Below are positions 18,701-26,749 of a stretch of DNA of 64,000 nt, in pieces. A model generated the notes under the pieces. That model was not told where the DNA came from and made no database searches. It saw only the letters and a program-made list of their open reading frames with translations. Both the position numbers and the translations under genes were made by a program. The stretch lies in assembly GCA_964448135.1 (NCBI GenBank), contig CAYUVH010000014.1, forward strand, positions 17,076 to 81,075, written 5' to 3'. The DNA is from CAYUVH01 sp964448135 (GTDB lineage Bacteria > Verrucomicrobiota > Verrucomicrobiia > Limisphaerales > UBA8199). Positions within the stretch are counted from its first letter, which is position 1, and every line of letters starts with the position of its first letter.

Positions 18701-18968
18701 CGTCGAAGCTCCGTCGCAACATCGTGTCGATATCGCCGGTGTCGCTCGAGGAATTCTTCCGGCCTTCACAGAACGCCAGCAAGGTGCCGTTCGTTGTCTG
18801 GTACAGTGCCGGAATCCGGTACGTGTTGTAGCCTCCCTGGCCGCTGGTAAACAAGTTCGTGGACGCGCTCGCCCACGGGCACGCCGTCACCGCCAGTCCG
18901 GCCATTAGCATCCGAATTGCCGCGAACTGCGGCGCGCGCTTCCCCGGGCAAATTGCCTTAAAAATCAT
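15780..18968 (-). CDS. Sialidase fused to autotransporter-associated beta-strand repeats
   Basis: A 1,062-residue secreted protein from ATG 18968; a TTG at 19007 would add 13 residues. Residues about 35-360 are a GH33 sialidase: YRIPALY (Arg51), SSSDTGDID, Asp-boxes SDDDGATW, SDDHGATW and SLDDGVTW, and SSAYSCL with the catalytic Tyr, then LLYERD. The rest is Gly/Asn/Thr/Ser-rich with at least four beta-strand repeats (SNTYTGTTTINEG, ANTYTGPTTIFTG, TNSFSGTLDVEQG, CSHTGATTVTNG). The last 65 residues form a C-terminal module ending NAWYRLRAP, similar to three other secreted proteins here. There is no type V beta-barrel. The repeats probably form an elongated beta-helix stalk that holds the enzyme at the surface. 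It is the first gene of the sialic-acid set. Confidence 0.88.
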   Translation of the reverse strand: MIFKAICPGKRAPQFAAIRMLMAGLAVTACPWASASTNLFTSGQGGYNTYRIPALYQTTNGTLLAFCEGRKNSSSDTGDIDTMLRRSFDAGTTWTTQRVVWSDAANTCGNPTVVQDRNTGRIWLFLTWNNGNDTQSEIQNHTSIDVRKIYSSYSDDDGATWTAPLNRFAEVQPADTRWDATGPGCGIQVVNGSHPGRLVIPANGRNIQSDDHGATWTQSADVPGGSSESQEVEISGGVLLRNDRASGSYAAYNARIFSRSTNQGASWGALEVRADLPCPICQASTIVVNHPAGLNGRMLVFSNPSATTRVNMTIQCSLDDGVTWPYSRQVYSGSSAYSCLTKLGTNGVGLLYERDSYGRITFDKFTLDQLVPYSQTQTWDGGGGAGNESWQQGNNWVSNTVPAFNNGLDVIFHSAGAGNLTNALGADCTLRSLTFTSGADSDIAIYLGESINSPVTNYTLTFDSGSGSATNTVTAGATGNITIGVGGSSGPGSVSLAANLVVNQNGSGELKIDRPISGAGGITKNGSGRLYLRQSNTYTGTTTINEGVVITGGNTGGFGASGSAGPLLVNGGTIANSTAAARPIYNSVTMGGDAVIGGVSGYGAGLLTFSGTFNFGGANRILTVNSPVTISGVASAGGLIKSGAETLTLSAANTYTGPTTIFTGIVQLGDGGTTGSLDGNGTVAIGPNGIFQFNRTANLSPFNSNLSGTGTLLKTNTGELGLTGTNSFSGTLDVEQGKLGLSGAACVNGAPRVIVAANGTLSVGSGFLGGTATIGNLSGSGRIDPIYGSGTAVRTLQVNQTTDGIFSGIIADGTSGRVLAFTKSGAATLTLSGNCSHTGATTVTNGTLLVTGAISNSIVTVMSGATLAGTGFIGSAVNVQAGGTLAPGTSLGTLTISNTLTLNPASTVFVELNASNGQRDRVVGLTSVTYAGSLIVSNLAGVVTNGQSFSLFGVVPSFSGNFSGITPPPAANLAWSFNPTNGTLSARAVVAAYPTNLACVVSNGALSLSWPATHLGWIAQSNVVGLQIPGNWYDIAGTSNLTSLNILPNRSVSNAWYRLRAP

Positions 18969-19014
18969 GCCACTGCGTTCCGCGCAACCGTCGTTTGCCA
19001 CCGTCAAGCTTCAT

Positions 19015-19051
19015 GAAAAAAGGGGCGGATGGCATGCCCGCCATCCGCCCC
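19015..19051 (-). terminator. Rho-independent terminator after the 1,907-residue repeat protein gene
   Basis: On the minus strand a perfect 12-bp stem (GGGGCGGATGGC with GCCATCCGCCCC, 19022-19033 and 19040-19051) with a 6-nt loop is followed directly by a run of six T. It lies 16 bp after the stop codon of the giant repeat gene and upstream of the sialidase fusion. It therefore separates the two transcription units. Confidence 0.88.
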
Positions 19052-19066
19052 GCCTCAATCCCCAAC

Positions 19067-22000
19067 TCAATTCCGCAACCGGAAATAAGTCTGCGGCACG
19101 GTCGGACTGATGTTGTTCGTGAACGGCGGCGTCGCGCCAGTCACGTCAAACCACGAGCCGGTGCTGGAAATGCTCACGGAATTCGATTGGAGTATCCAGC
19201 CCTGCCCGGTGGGCCAATTCAATACGTATTGATTGCCATATACCGCGTAGGTAATGGGCACCGGTGTCGGCGAACCGCCCACGACTACCAGCGACACGGA
19301 GCTATTGGTGAACGCCAGGCTGGCGCTCGCGCCGCCGGACAGCCCGGCCCCGCCCACGGTGAAGTTGGTGAAGTTGCCGCTGCCGGTCAGCGAGGTGTAA
19401 TTGATCAGGGGATACACGCCCGCGGAAATCGGCGACGCGGTGGAGAGCTTCATGCTGGCGTCGCCAGCGAGGTCCAGCGTGAGGACCGTGAGCGGCGTGC
19501 CGACGCGGTTGGTGGCCGCGGATCCGGCCGAGTAGCTGACCGTGTTGCCGACGGTGCCGCCGCCGCCGAAGGCTGCCCCGGCGGCGACCGTGACCACGCT
19601 GTTACTCAGGAAGCCGTCCATGACGAGCGTGCCGTTGTTCACCAGTGTCGGACCGGTGTAAGCCCCCAGACCGGTGAAGGTGAGGCGGGCCGCGCCGACC
19701 TTCGTAATGGCCAAAACCCGGCCCGCCGAGCCATCGGACAGTGTGCCGTTAAAGGTGCCCGAAGTGGTCTGGTTGATTTGTAGCGTGCGCGTGCCGGCAG
19801 TTGCACCGAAAGCGACGTCCACGCGGCCGTTGGTGGAACCAGTGAGATTGCCGATCGTGCAGGTGTTGCCGACGAACACCGCGCCCAGCGAAAAGCTGGC
19901 GTTCGCGCTGACGCTCGGCTCGCCATCGTCGCTGTTGAGTCCGTTCAGCGCGACCTTCGCCGTGCTGGTGGGAATGGTGATCGTTCCCGAGAACGTGTTA
20001 GTGCCGGTGAGGTTTAACTCGCCGGAGCCATTCTTGAGCAGGATGCCGGTCCCGGAAATGTTGTTCGCCCAGCCGACGGCGTCGGAGCGATTGAAGTTGA
20101 GCGTCGCGCCGGAGGCGATGTTGATCGCGCTGAGCGGATTGAGACTGCCCGATGCGCCGCCGCTGCCGATGCGCAGGTTGCCCGCGTTGATCAGCGTCGC
20201 GCCAAGGTAAGTATTGGTGCCATCGAGGATCACCATGTTCGTCCCGTCTTTGACCAGGCCACTGCTGCCGCCCAGCGCGCCGCCGCCGGTGGTGCTGATG
20301 GTGAAAGTCTGGGTGTTATTGCTGATGGTGATCCCGCCGGGGTTGACCGACTGCGTGATGACCACAGTGGAACTGACGGCGCCGTCCTCAAAGCGCACGC
20401 TGTCGCCTTCATGGTAGGTCTTCGGCGAGGCGCTGATCGCCCAGTTGGTGGAAATGTTGATGTCCCAGATGGTGCTGCTCGCGCCCGTCCAGATCAGGGG
20501 ATTGACGGCGGTGACCACCAATTCAATGGTCTTGGTCGCCGTGTTGTTCGTTACCGTGCCCACCACGCCTTGCGGCAGGTTGCCGGTGGTGATGCTTCCC
20601 GAGCCACTCAAAGCCGTATAGCGGAACAGCGGGATGGTGCCCGGTTGGATGCCGCTCGACAAAAGGCCGACGGCCGTCGGGCCGTTGAGCGTCAGGTTCG
20701 TGATATAGCCAGCCGGTGTGGTCGGGTTGCCGGTGACGCCGCTGAACTGCGCCAGCAGGCTGGCGCCGGTGCTGACACCCAGCGTCGCCGCGGGCAATTT
20801 CACGCTCGCTCCCGGCGAATCCGACAGGGCACCCAGCGTCGCGCCGTCCGCCACCGAAATTCCGCCCGTGCCCGTGTGGGCGGGGCCGAATACGAGTGTG
20901 CCGTTGCTGACGACCGTCAAGCCGCCGTAGGTGTTGGCGCCCGAAAGGGTGAGTGTGCCCGAACCGAATTTCACCACGCCGCCGCTGGTCGAGTTTGCAC
21001 CCACATTCGCCGTCCAGCCGCTGCAAGTGCCGCCGCCGCCGATGAAGTCCACGCTGGCCGAGGAGTAATTGACGCCGGGATTCGTGACGAGCACGTTGGT
21101 GACGTTGCCGCTCGAATTGATCTGAGCCACCGCGGTCGCGCCTACGCCGTCGCCGCTGATGACCACCAGCGGCGGGGCGAAGTAATCGGCTCCCGTGCCG
21201 CCCGTGATCGAAGTGACGCCGCCACCGGTCGGGACGAGCAGGGGTTGGGCGATCCCGAAGCTATGGTTCTGCGAATCCAGGTTCGCCCCGCCTCCGTAAA
21301 CATAGGCTGACGTCCAGCCCGAGAGGAAATTGGGCGCGTCGGCGCTGGCTTGCACCAGGCCACCGTTGAAGTTCACGGTGCCGATGGTTCCGACGCCGGT
21401 GTTGCCGAAGAAGAAACCCACCTTGCTGATGATCGTGCCGCCGGTGAGAATGTTCACGTTGCCAAAGGTCACGAACGTATAGTTGTTCGCGTAACCCAGG
21501 CCGAGGCTGTCCTCGATGTCGAGCGTGCCCGTCCCGCGGATGGTCAGTTGCGCAGTGCTGCCCGCCGAGCGCGTCATATAGAAGCGATTCAGCGCGGTTG
21601 GCGCGCGATAATGCAGGCCGCCGGAGAGGTCATAGACGCTGTAGCCGCCGTCGCGTGACATGCTGAAGTAATCGTCCGTAACCATGGTACCGCCGGTTTG
21701 GCTGACCACGCCGATCGCGCCGAGATTATCGAGGCGGAAGTCTCCGCCGAAGAACGCGTAGCCGCCCGACATCAGGTAGGCCGCGGAGCCCGAGGGCGTG
21801 TTACCCATCAGTACCGCGCCTTCCTCCACGAAACTGCCGCCGCTCTGTTTCACCACCCCTAGCGCGCTGGGGCCGGTGCCGATATTGACCTGCGGGGTGT
21901 TGGTGATGTTCGCGCTCACGATTTCCACGATGCCTGTCTGGCTGATCGAGGTCGCGATGTTCACGGCGCCCGCATAGGTGCCGCCGTTCAGCACCAGTTT

Positions 22001-24790
22001 GCCACCGGATACGGTCGTGGTGCCAGAGAGGACCGAGCTCCCATTGCCGACCGTGAGAGTGCCGAATCCTGATTTAGTGATGCCGCCATTGGAAGCCGTG
22101 CCGGTCATCGCCACGTCGCTATTCAGCGACAATCCGCGCACCGTGCCGCCGAAATCAACCGGTCCCGACAGCGTCAGCGCGCCACTGGTGGCATCCACGC
22201 CAAACGTGCTGTCGGCCGCCAAGGTGATGGAGTTTGCCAGCGACCGCGGGGAGGTCGAATCCGAGGACAATTGCGAGCCCGCCAGGGAGACCACGCCGGT
22301 GCCCAGCGCCGAGTTGTTCCCGACCAGCACCGTGCCGGAAGACAACGTGCTGCCGCCGCTGTAATCATTCGCCGTGGTCAGGGTGAGGGTCGAAAAGCCG
22401 CTCATGTTCAGGAATGCGCCGCCGCTCAGTTTCCCCGCCCCGCCCAGCACGTAAGGCGTGGAAAAGCCGGAGACGTTTACGGTCGTCGGACGCAATGTCG
22501 TGGTGAGGCTGATGTTGGTCTTCGACGTATCGGACAGCGAGTCGTCCAGGGTCACAATGTCACCGTAGATGTTTGTTGTGCCGTACTGCTTGTAGGTGGT
22601 CGGCAAGGATGCCCCGTCCTTCCAGTTGAAGGTGGTATTAATGTCCCAGTTCAGGTTTGTGCCGTTCCAGGTAATGAGATTTACCAGCGGGATAACCAGG
22701 TCAATCGAGCCGTCAACGGTGTTGTTGATCAATTGCGAGCTGCTCGGTACACCCGAAGGCAGCGTCCCCAGCTTGAAGGCCGCAAAGCCATTCCCGCCAA
22801 TGCTGCCGGTATATTTGATGATTTTGATCTGGCCGGCCACAAAACCCGAGCCGCTCAGGTTGATCACGATGTTGCTGCCGCTGGTCGTGATCGCCGTGCC
22901 GGTGTTGATGGTGACATCGCTGATGGCCGGTTGGAATGGGTTTCCCGCCAGCACGCCGTAGCTGAGGTTCAGCGTGGCATTGGATCGCAGGGTCAGGCTT
23001 GGCGTCGCGAGCGTGGCCGAGCCGCCCGACACGTCGGCGTTCAACGTCGCCCCGTTGGTGATCACCAGCGCGCTGGCCGAAGGATAATTCGCGGCGGAAA
23101 TGGCCAGCGTCCCCGCGGCAATGCGCGTCTGCCCTTGATAAGTATTGGGTGCGGCACTGGCCATCGTGAGTGTGCCGGAGCCGAGTTTGGTGAAACCGCC
23201 GGTGGCCGTGTTGGCGCCGATGTTCACCGTCCAACCGCTGGCCGTGCCGCCGCCGCCACTGAAAATGGCGGTTGCCGTGGTGTAGTTCACGCCGGGATTG
23301 GTTACGAGGATGTTGGTGATGCTGCCGCTCGAATTGAGCTGGGCAACCGCGGTGGCGCCGGTGCCGTCGCCGCTGAGGTTCACGACCGGCGGAGCCAGGT
23401 AACCGGACCCGGTGCCGCCGGTGACGGAGGTCACGCCGCCGCCTGAGGGCGCCAGAAACGGCTGGCCAATGGTGATGTTGTTGCCCTGCGAATCCACGGT
23501 GGCGCCACCGGGATACACATAACAGGCGGTCCAGCCGTTCGGCCACCAACTGGCCGAAGCGCCGCTGGCCTGAAGCGTGCCGCCGTTGAAATTGAAATAC
23601 CCGAACGTCATGCCAGCGCCATTCCAGAAGACGCCGATCCTGCTGGTCATAGTGCCGCCCGGCAGCAGATTGACCACGCCGGAACCACCGTTTCCACTGC
23701 TATTCGCGAACCAAAAACCCAGGGGGTCTTCGATGTCCAACGTGCCGGTGCCCCGAACGGTGAGATGGGAGAAGCTGCCGATAGAACGGTTCATGTAAAA
23801 CCGGTTGGCCGCCGCCACCGGCCGCAATACCGTCCCGCCCGAAATATCCAGCACGCCATAACCTTCGCGGCCGACCGTGGAAAAACCACTGAGCGAAATA
23901 GTGCCGCCTGACAGGCCCACGTACGTGGACGCGCCGAGCGAATCGCGGGCCATGTCGAACTCGGCGGTCACGGAGAGAAAGCCGCCCGACATCAAGAGGG
24001 CGCTGTAATTCGTTCTGGTCACCGCGCCGCCGCTGAAATTCAGGTTGCCCGCCGTTTTGATGTAATTGCCGCCGCTCATCTTGACGATGCCAATGCTGTT
24101 CGTACTGGACCCGATGGGATCGCTGGACGAATTGGTAATGCTGCTGTTCACAATGTTCAGCACCGCCACCTGGCCGACGCCGGTCGCCACGCCGATTACC
24201 TTGGCTCCGAGGTTGAAGGTAGTGCCATTGAGCTGCAACTCACCGGCATTGATCGTGAGGGCGGGTGTGGCCGTGTTGTTGGCGCCAGACAAAATCAAGG
24301 TCCCCGTGCCTGCTTTGGTAATGCTCGTGGCTGCGCCGGCCAGCGGCGTGGCGATGGTGTCAGAACTGTTGTCCACCGTGATCGTGCTGGTTGCGGGCAG
24401 GGTGAGGGAGGTGCCGCCGGAGAGTACAATGGATCCTGATCCCGAAGCAAAGTTCATACTGCCGGAACTCAGCGCGCCGCTCATCGTGATGGTGCCGGCC
24501 CCAAGACCCGTCGCGCCATTTCCGAAGTTGAGCGTGTCTCCGGTGCCGGTGCTGACGCTGCCTGGCACGGACGAGCCGCTTGCATCCGTGGTCCAGCCGG
24601 GTATCGGCCCGGGAGTCGGCGCCGCCCACGTGCCCCCGGCGGTTCCAAAGCCGGGCGTGCTGGAGTCGTTGTCGTAATAGTAGGTTGCCGCTGTCGCGGT
24701 TTGCGCCGTCAACACTGCCGTCAGAAAACCAATGGCGGCCGCCAGCAGGAGCCGTCCACCGCGGACATCGCCTAACTTGTTGTATTTCAT
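19067..24790 (-). CDS. Giant secreted beta-strand-repeat (autotransporter-associated repeat) protein
   Basis: A 1,907-residue protein with an N-terminal signal peptide (LLLAAAIGFLTAVLTAQTATA, cut near residue 34). The body is low in Cys and Lys and rich in Gly, Ser, Thr and Asn, with many repeats of the form GSGTLTLSGANTYGG and SNGTLVF, as in passenger-associated transport repeats. Two long segments, about residues 188-563 and 930-1297, are clearly related copies that share GTGTLDIED, SGGGVTS/TGGGVTS and LVTNPGVNY. The last 65 residues form a C-terminal module (LNWPTGQGW, SWFDVTG, YFRLRN). No autotransporter barrel and no PEP-CTERM helix is present. It is probably a surface beta-helix protein. 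A lipoprotein gene and a pseudopilin gene lie just upstream on the same strand. Confidence 0.88.
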   Translation of the reverse strand: MKYNKLGDVRGGRLLLAAAIGFLTAVLTAQTATAATYYYDNDSSTPGFGTAGGTWAAPTPGPIPGWTTDASGSSVPGSVSTGTGDTLNFGNGATGLGAGTITMSGALSSGSMNFASGSGSIVLSGGTSLTLPATSTITVDNSSDTIATPLAGAATSITKAGTGTLILSGANNTATPALTINAGELQLNGTTFNLGAKVIGVATGVGQVAVLNIVNSSITNSSSDPIGSSTNSIGIVKMSGGNYIKTAGNLNFSGGAVTRTNYSALLMSGGFLSVTAEFDMARDSLGASTYVGLSGGTISLSGFSTVGREGYGVLDISGGTVLRPVAAANRFYMNRSIGSFSHLTVRGTGTLDIEDPLGFWFANSSGNGGSGVVNLLPGGTMTSRIGVFWNGAGMTFGYFNFNGGTLQASGASASWWPNGWTACYVYPGGATVDSQGNNITIGQPFLAPSGGGVTSVTGGTGSGYLAPPVVNLSGDGTGATAVAQLNSSGSITNILVTNPGVNYTTATAIFSGGGGTASGWTVNIGANTATGGFTKLGSGTLTMASAAPNTYQGQTRIAAGTLAISAANYPSASALVITNGATLNADVSGGSATLATPSLTLRSNATLNLSYGVLAGNPFQPAISDVTINTGTAITTSGSNIVINLSGSGFVAGQIKIIKYTGSIGGNGFAAFKLGTLPSGVPSSSQLINNTVDGSIDLVIPLVNLITWNGTNLNWDINTTFNWKDGASLPTTYKQYGTTNIYGDIVTLDDSLSDTSKTNISLTTTLRPTTVNVSGFSTPYVLGGAGKLSGGAFLNMSGFSTLTLTTANDYSGGSTLSSGTVLVGNNSALGTGVVSLAGSQLSSDSTSPRSLANSITLAADSTFGVDATSGALTLSGPVDFGGTVRGLSLNSDVAMTGTASNGGITKSGFGTLTVGNGSSVLSGTTTVSGGKLVLNGGTYAGAVNIATSISQTGIVEIVSANITNTPQVNIGTGPSALGVVKQSGGSFVEEGAVLMGNTPSGSAAYLMSGGYAFFGGDFRLDNLGAIGVVSQTGGTMVTDDYFSMSRDGGYSVYDLSGGLHYRAPTALNRFYMTRSAGSTAQLTIRGTGTLDIEDSLGLGYANNYTFVTFGNVNILTGGTIISKVGFFFGNTGVGTIGTVNFNGGLVQASADAPNFLSGWTSAYVYGGGANLDSQNHSFGIAQPLLVPTGGGVTSITGGTGADYFAPPLVVISGDGVGATAVAQINSSGNVTNVLVTNPGVNYSSASVDFIGGGGTCSGWTANVGANSTSGGVVKFGSGTLTLSGANTYGGLTVVSNGTLVFGPAHTGTGGISVADGATLGALSDSPGASVKLPAATLGVSTGASLLAQFSGVTGNPTTPAGYITNLTLNGPTAVGLLSSGIQPGTIPLFRYTALSGSGSITTGNLPQGVVGTVTNNTATKTIELVVTAVNPLIWTGASSTIWDINISTNWAISASPKTYHEGDSVRFEDGAVSSTVVITQSVNPGGITISNNTQTFTISTTGGGALGGSSGLVKDGTNMVILDGTNTYLGATLINAGNLRIGSGGASGSLNPLSAINIASGATLNFNRSDAVGWANNISGTGILLKNGSGELNLTGTNTFSGTITIPTSTAKVALNGLNSDDGEPSVSANASFSLGAVFVGNTCTIGNLTGSTNGRVDVAFGATAGTRTLQINQTTSGTFNGTLSDGSAGRVLAITKVGAARLTFTGLGAYTGPTLVNNGTLVMDGFLSNSVVTVAAGAAFGGGGTVGNTVSYSAGSAATNRVGTPLTVLTLDLAGDASMKLSTASPISAGVYPLINYTSLTGSGNFTNFTVGGAGLSGGASASLAFTNSSVSLVVVGGSPTPVPITYAVYGNQYVLNWPTGQGWILQSNSVSISSTGSWFDVTGATPPFTNNISPTVPQTYFRLRN

Positions 24791-24875
24791 ACGCTCGGGG
24801 AGTGAGGTCGTTTGGTTGATTGATTGGGTTGCTGAAACTGGAAATAATTTCGCGAATCGCCCGCGGCCTTGGTCC

Positions 24876-25271
24876 TTACTGGGCCACCACGATTACTTTC
24901 GCCGTGCTTGCATCTATGGCGTATCGCTTGCCCGGCGGGGCGGGCGGAATGGTTGCCAGGAATCGTTCCTGAACCATCTGTTCAATACTGGCTGGCTTGC
25001 GCTTGTAAATCTTCTCATAAGCGTCCACCGACAGTTGCAAGTCCTTAACTTGATACGGTGCATCGCTTTCTGAAAGGGTGCGTGACGGCTGGGAGTTGAT
25101 CGCAGGCGGTGGCGCCGGCGCGGCCTCTGGAGCAGGTGCCGCCTGGTTTGCGGTTTCAGGCGCAGGAGTATTGTTTCCGCTCGCGGCGGTCTCTTTCTTC
25201 TTCGAGCAGCCACCCGCCGCCAGACCGAGCGCGAGGATACCCGTCAGGACAATGCAGCCATTATTTCGCAT
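24876..25271 (-). CDS. Small lipoprotein linked to a pseudopilin gene
   Basis: 131 residues from ATG 25271. The N-terminus is a lipoprotein signal: hydrophobic [16 protein letters not shown] followed by the lipobox AAGGC with Cys26, then KKKE. Residues 30-75 are Pro/Ala-rich, a likely flexible tether. The C-terminal half ([43 protein letters not shown], read as separate short motifs) is a compact domain of unknown function. The start lies 11 bp inside the upstream pseudopilin gene (ATGCGAAATAA), so translation is probably coupled. The giant repeat protein starts 85 bp downstream. It may be an outer or inner membrane-anchored partner in placing the repeat protein; this is inference from gene order. 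Confidence 0.75.
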   Translation of the reverse strand: MRNNGCIVLTGILALGLAAGGCSKKKETAASGNNTPAPETANQAAPAPEAAPAPPPAINSQPSRTLSESDAPYQVKDLQLSVDAYEKIYKRKPASIEQMVQERFLATIPPAPPGKRYAIDASTAKVIVVAQ

Positions 25272-26055
25272 ACGTCGTCCTCTCGGCCAGCCAGTCGTAA
25301 TCCCGGCCGCCCACCGCATTATACACGCCCTGAAACACCCCGGGACCGAACCACTTGCGAATTTCCGCATGCCCATCCGCGAACGACAGCCCGCCGGCAC
25401 GGTTGTGGTAGCTGGCCGGCGAATTAACCATCAATTTGCTCGATTGATACGCGGCGCTGGGATCCACCACGCCGTAGCAATCGTCAATCGTGCCCGGGCT
25501 TTCGTCCCACAGCACCCACAGGCCGCTCGGCCGAATGACGGAGCTCTGCTTGGCAAAAAAGAAGTGGGTCGCTTCATTTACGCGGCTGGAAGCCGGCGTG
25601 CCGTCGCCCTTGCCGCCGAAGAAAATGTTCATGGATTGGCTGCGAATCCGCGGCTTTCCGCCCACCGTCGAGGTGTCCGCCGGGCATTGGTAGACCTTGG
25701 CGGCCTTCGCGTATTGCCCCAGGAGAGCGCCGACCGTGTAGGCGGTATTCGTCGCTTCGGGGTCATTGCGCAAATCGCCCGCCGCCCAGGTATATTTGGG
25801 ATCGCTCGTCGCCCAACTGGCCACCAGCCGGTCGCCGTTATCCTCCGGATACAGCGCGCAACAAAGCTGCATTTGGCGGAGATTGTTGATGCAGGATATG
25901 CCCAGCGCCTTGCTTTTGGCCTTGCCCAGCGCGGGCAAAAGCATCGCCGCCAGGATGGCAATGATGGCGATGACAACCAGAAGCTCGATCAACGTAAAGG
26001 CGTGAAGCCGGTTTGGCGAAGCCGAGACGTCGCGACTCGGAGGGGTGTTTCGCAT
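25261..26055 (-). CDS. Pseudopilin-like protein (prepilin-type N-terminal domain, H-X9-DG)
   Basis: A 264-residue protein with a short leader and a class III signal: [20 protein letters not shown], with the conserved Glu at +5 of the mature protein. It would be cleaved and methylated by a prepilin peptidase and enter the inner membrane. The [19 protein letters not shown] helix and the C-terminal [17 protein letters not shown] (His-X9-Asp-Gly) fit the large pseudopilin-like family expanded in Planctomycetes and Verrucomicrobia. The gene is 88 bp after the respiratory cluster and overlaps a lipoprotein gene by 11 bp. A 7-bp inverted repeat (CTGCCTC 26057-26063, GAGGCAG 26083-26089) lies just upstream of the start. 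The exact role is unknown; a link to secretion of the neighbouring repeat protein is suggested. Confidence 0.85.
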   Translation of the reverse strand: MRNTPPSRDVSASPNRLHAFTLIELLVVIAIIAILAAMLLPALGKAKSKALGISCINNLRQMQLCCALYPEDNGDRLVASWATSDPKYTWAAGDLRNDPEATNTAYTVGALLGQYAKAAKVYQCPADTSTVGGKPRIRSQSMNIFFGGKGDGTPASSRVNEATHFFFAKQSSVIRPSGLWVLWDESPGTIDDCYGVVDPSAAYQSSKLMVNSPASYHNRAGGLSFADGHAEIRKWFGPGVFQGVYNAVGGRDYDWLAERTTYAK

Positions 26056-26143
26056 TCTGCCTCACTATCCGGGACGCCCACGGAGGCAGCAAAAACTATG
26101 TACTGGTAAAAACAGTTGGCCAGCTTCGCCGGCCCCGCGGCCA

Positions 26144-26749
26144 TCAACCCCGCGCCAATGTTAATTGACTTTTCCGCCGCAGCCGCTGATGCCACGCGAA
26201 CAATCCAATCATCACCACCGGCGCCGCCACGAACGGCCCTACGGCCGCCATGCTCCGCTGGCCGGCGGCAATAATCAGGGGGTAGTTCAACTCCGCGCGC
26301 TTCGCCCCCTGCCGCACCCGGACCTGCAACTGCCACTCTCCAGCAGCCGGAACATTCACCTGCGCGGCATACAACAGTTTGTTCGTGGCCTGCTTGCGCG
26401 TCGCGGGAATGGCGCGCGGTTGATCATCCGCGCCGACGGCACATTCGGCGATCGCCACGCCATCCGGCCCCGCGCAGCAGGCGGCCGGTTTCTGCAACCG
26501 AACCCCCCGGGGCGGGACCAGGAACAGCTCCACCTCGGCATCGAGTATGGCTTCATTTCCCGTGCTCGATTGAACCATAACGCTCAAATCCAGAATTCCC
26601 GTCCATGGTTCGGCCGGATCCTCAAAAACTGTGACGAGAAATGGCCCGGTCTTTTCTCGTGTCAACACGCCGCCGCCATCAGCCATCAGCGCGGGCGCGA
26701 GCGCCCACAGTGAGACCCAGACGCAAAAAAGAAGGAAGCAGCGTCTCAT
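26144..26749 (-). CDS. YtkA/FixH-like membrane-anchored protein of the oxidase cluster
   Basis: 201 residues from ATG 26749, which overlaps the stop of the upstream fusion gene by 4 bp (ATGA). A signal peptide or N-terminal anchor (FLLFCVWVSLWALAPALMA) is followed by an Ig-like beta domain of about 140 residues with PWTGILDLSVMVQS, EVELFLVPP and GEWQLQVRVRQG. A single membrane helix lies near the C-terminus (AAVGPFVAAPVVMIGLFAWH). This resembles YtkA-like domain proteins and, loosely, FixH/CcoH, which often accompany heme-copper oxidase assembly genes. No metal ligands could be assigned with confidence. It is the last gene of the respiratory cluster. Function as an oxidase assembly or copper-handling factor is inferred. 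Confidence 0.65.
   Translation of the reverse strand: MRRCFLLFCVWVSLWALAPALMADGGGVLTREKTGPFLVTVFEDPAEPWTGILDLSVMVQSSTGNEAILDAEVELFLVPPRGVRLQKPAACCAGPDGVAIAECAVGADDQPRAIPATRKQATNKLLYAAQVNVPAAGEWQLQVRVRQGAKRAELNYPLIIAAGQRSMAAVGPFVAAPVVMIGLFAWHQRLRRKSQLTLARG

Noticed and set aside
15780..24790. Classical type V autotransporters
   Set aside because: Only the passenger-type repeats are present. There is no C-terminal beta-barrel; the ends are short YxRLR modules.
26057..26089. Terminator between the respiratory cluster and the pseudopilin gene
   Set aside because: The 7-bp inverted repeat has a 19-nt loop and on the minus strand the T-run lies before, not after, the stem.
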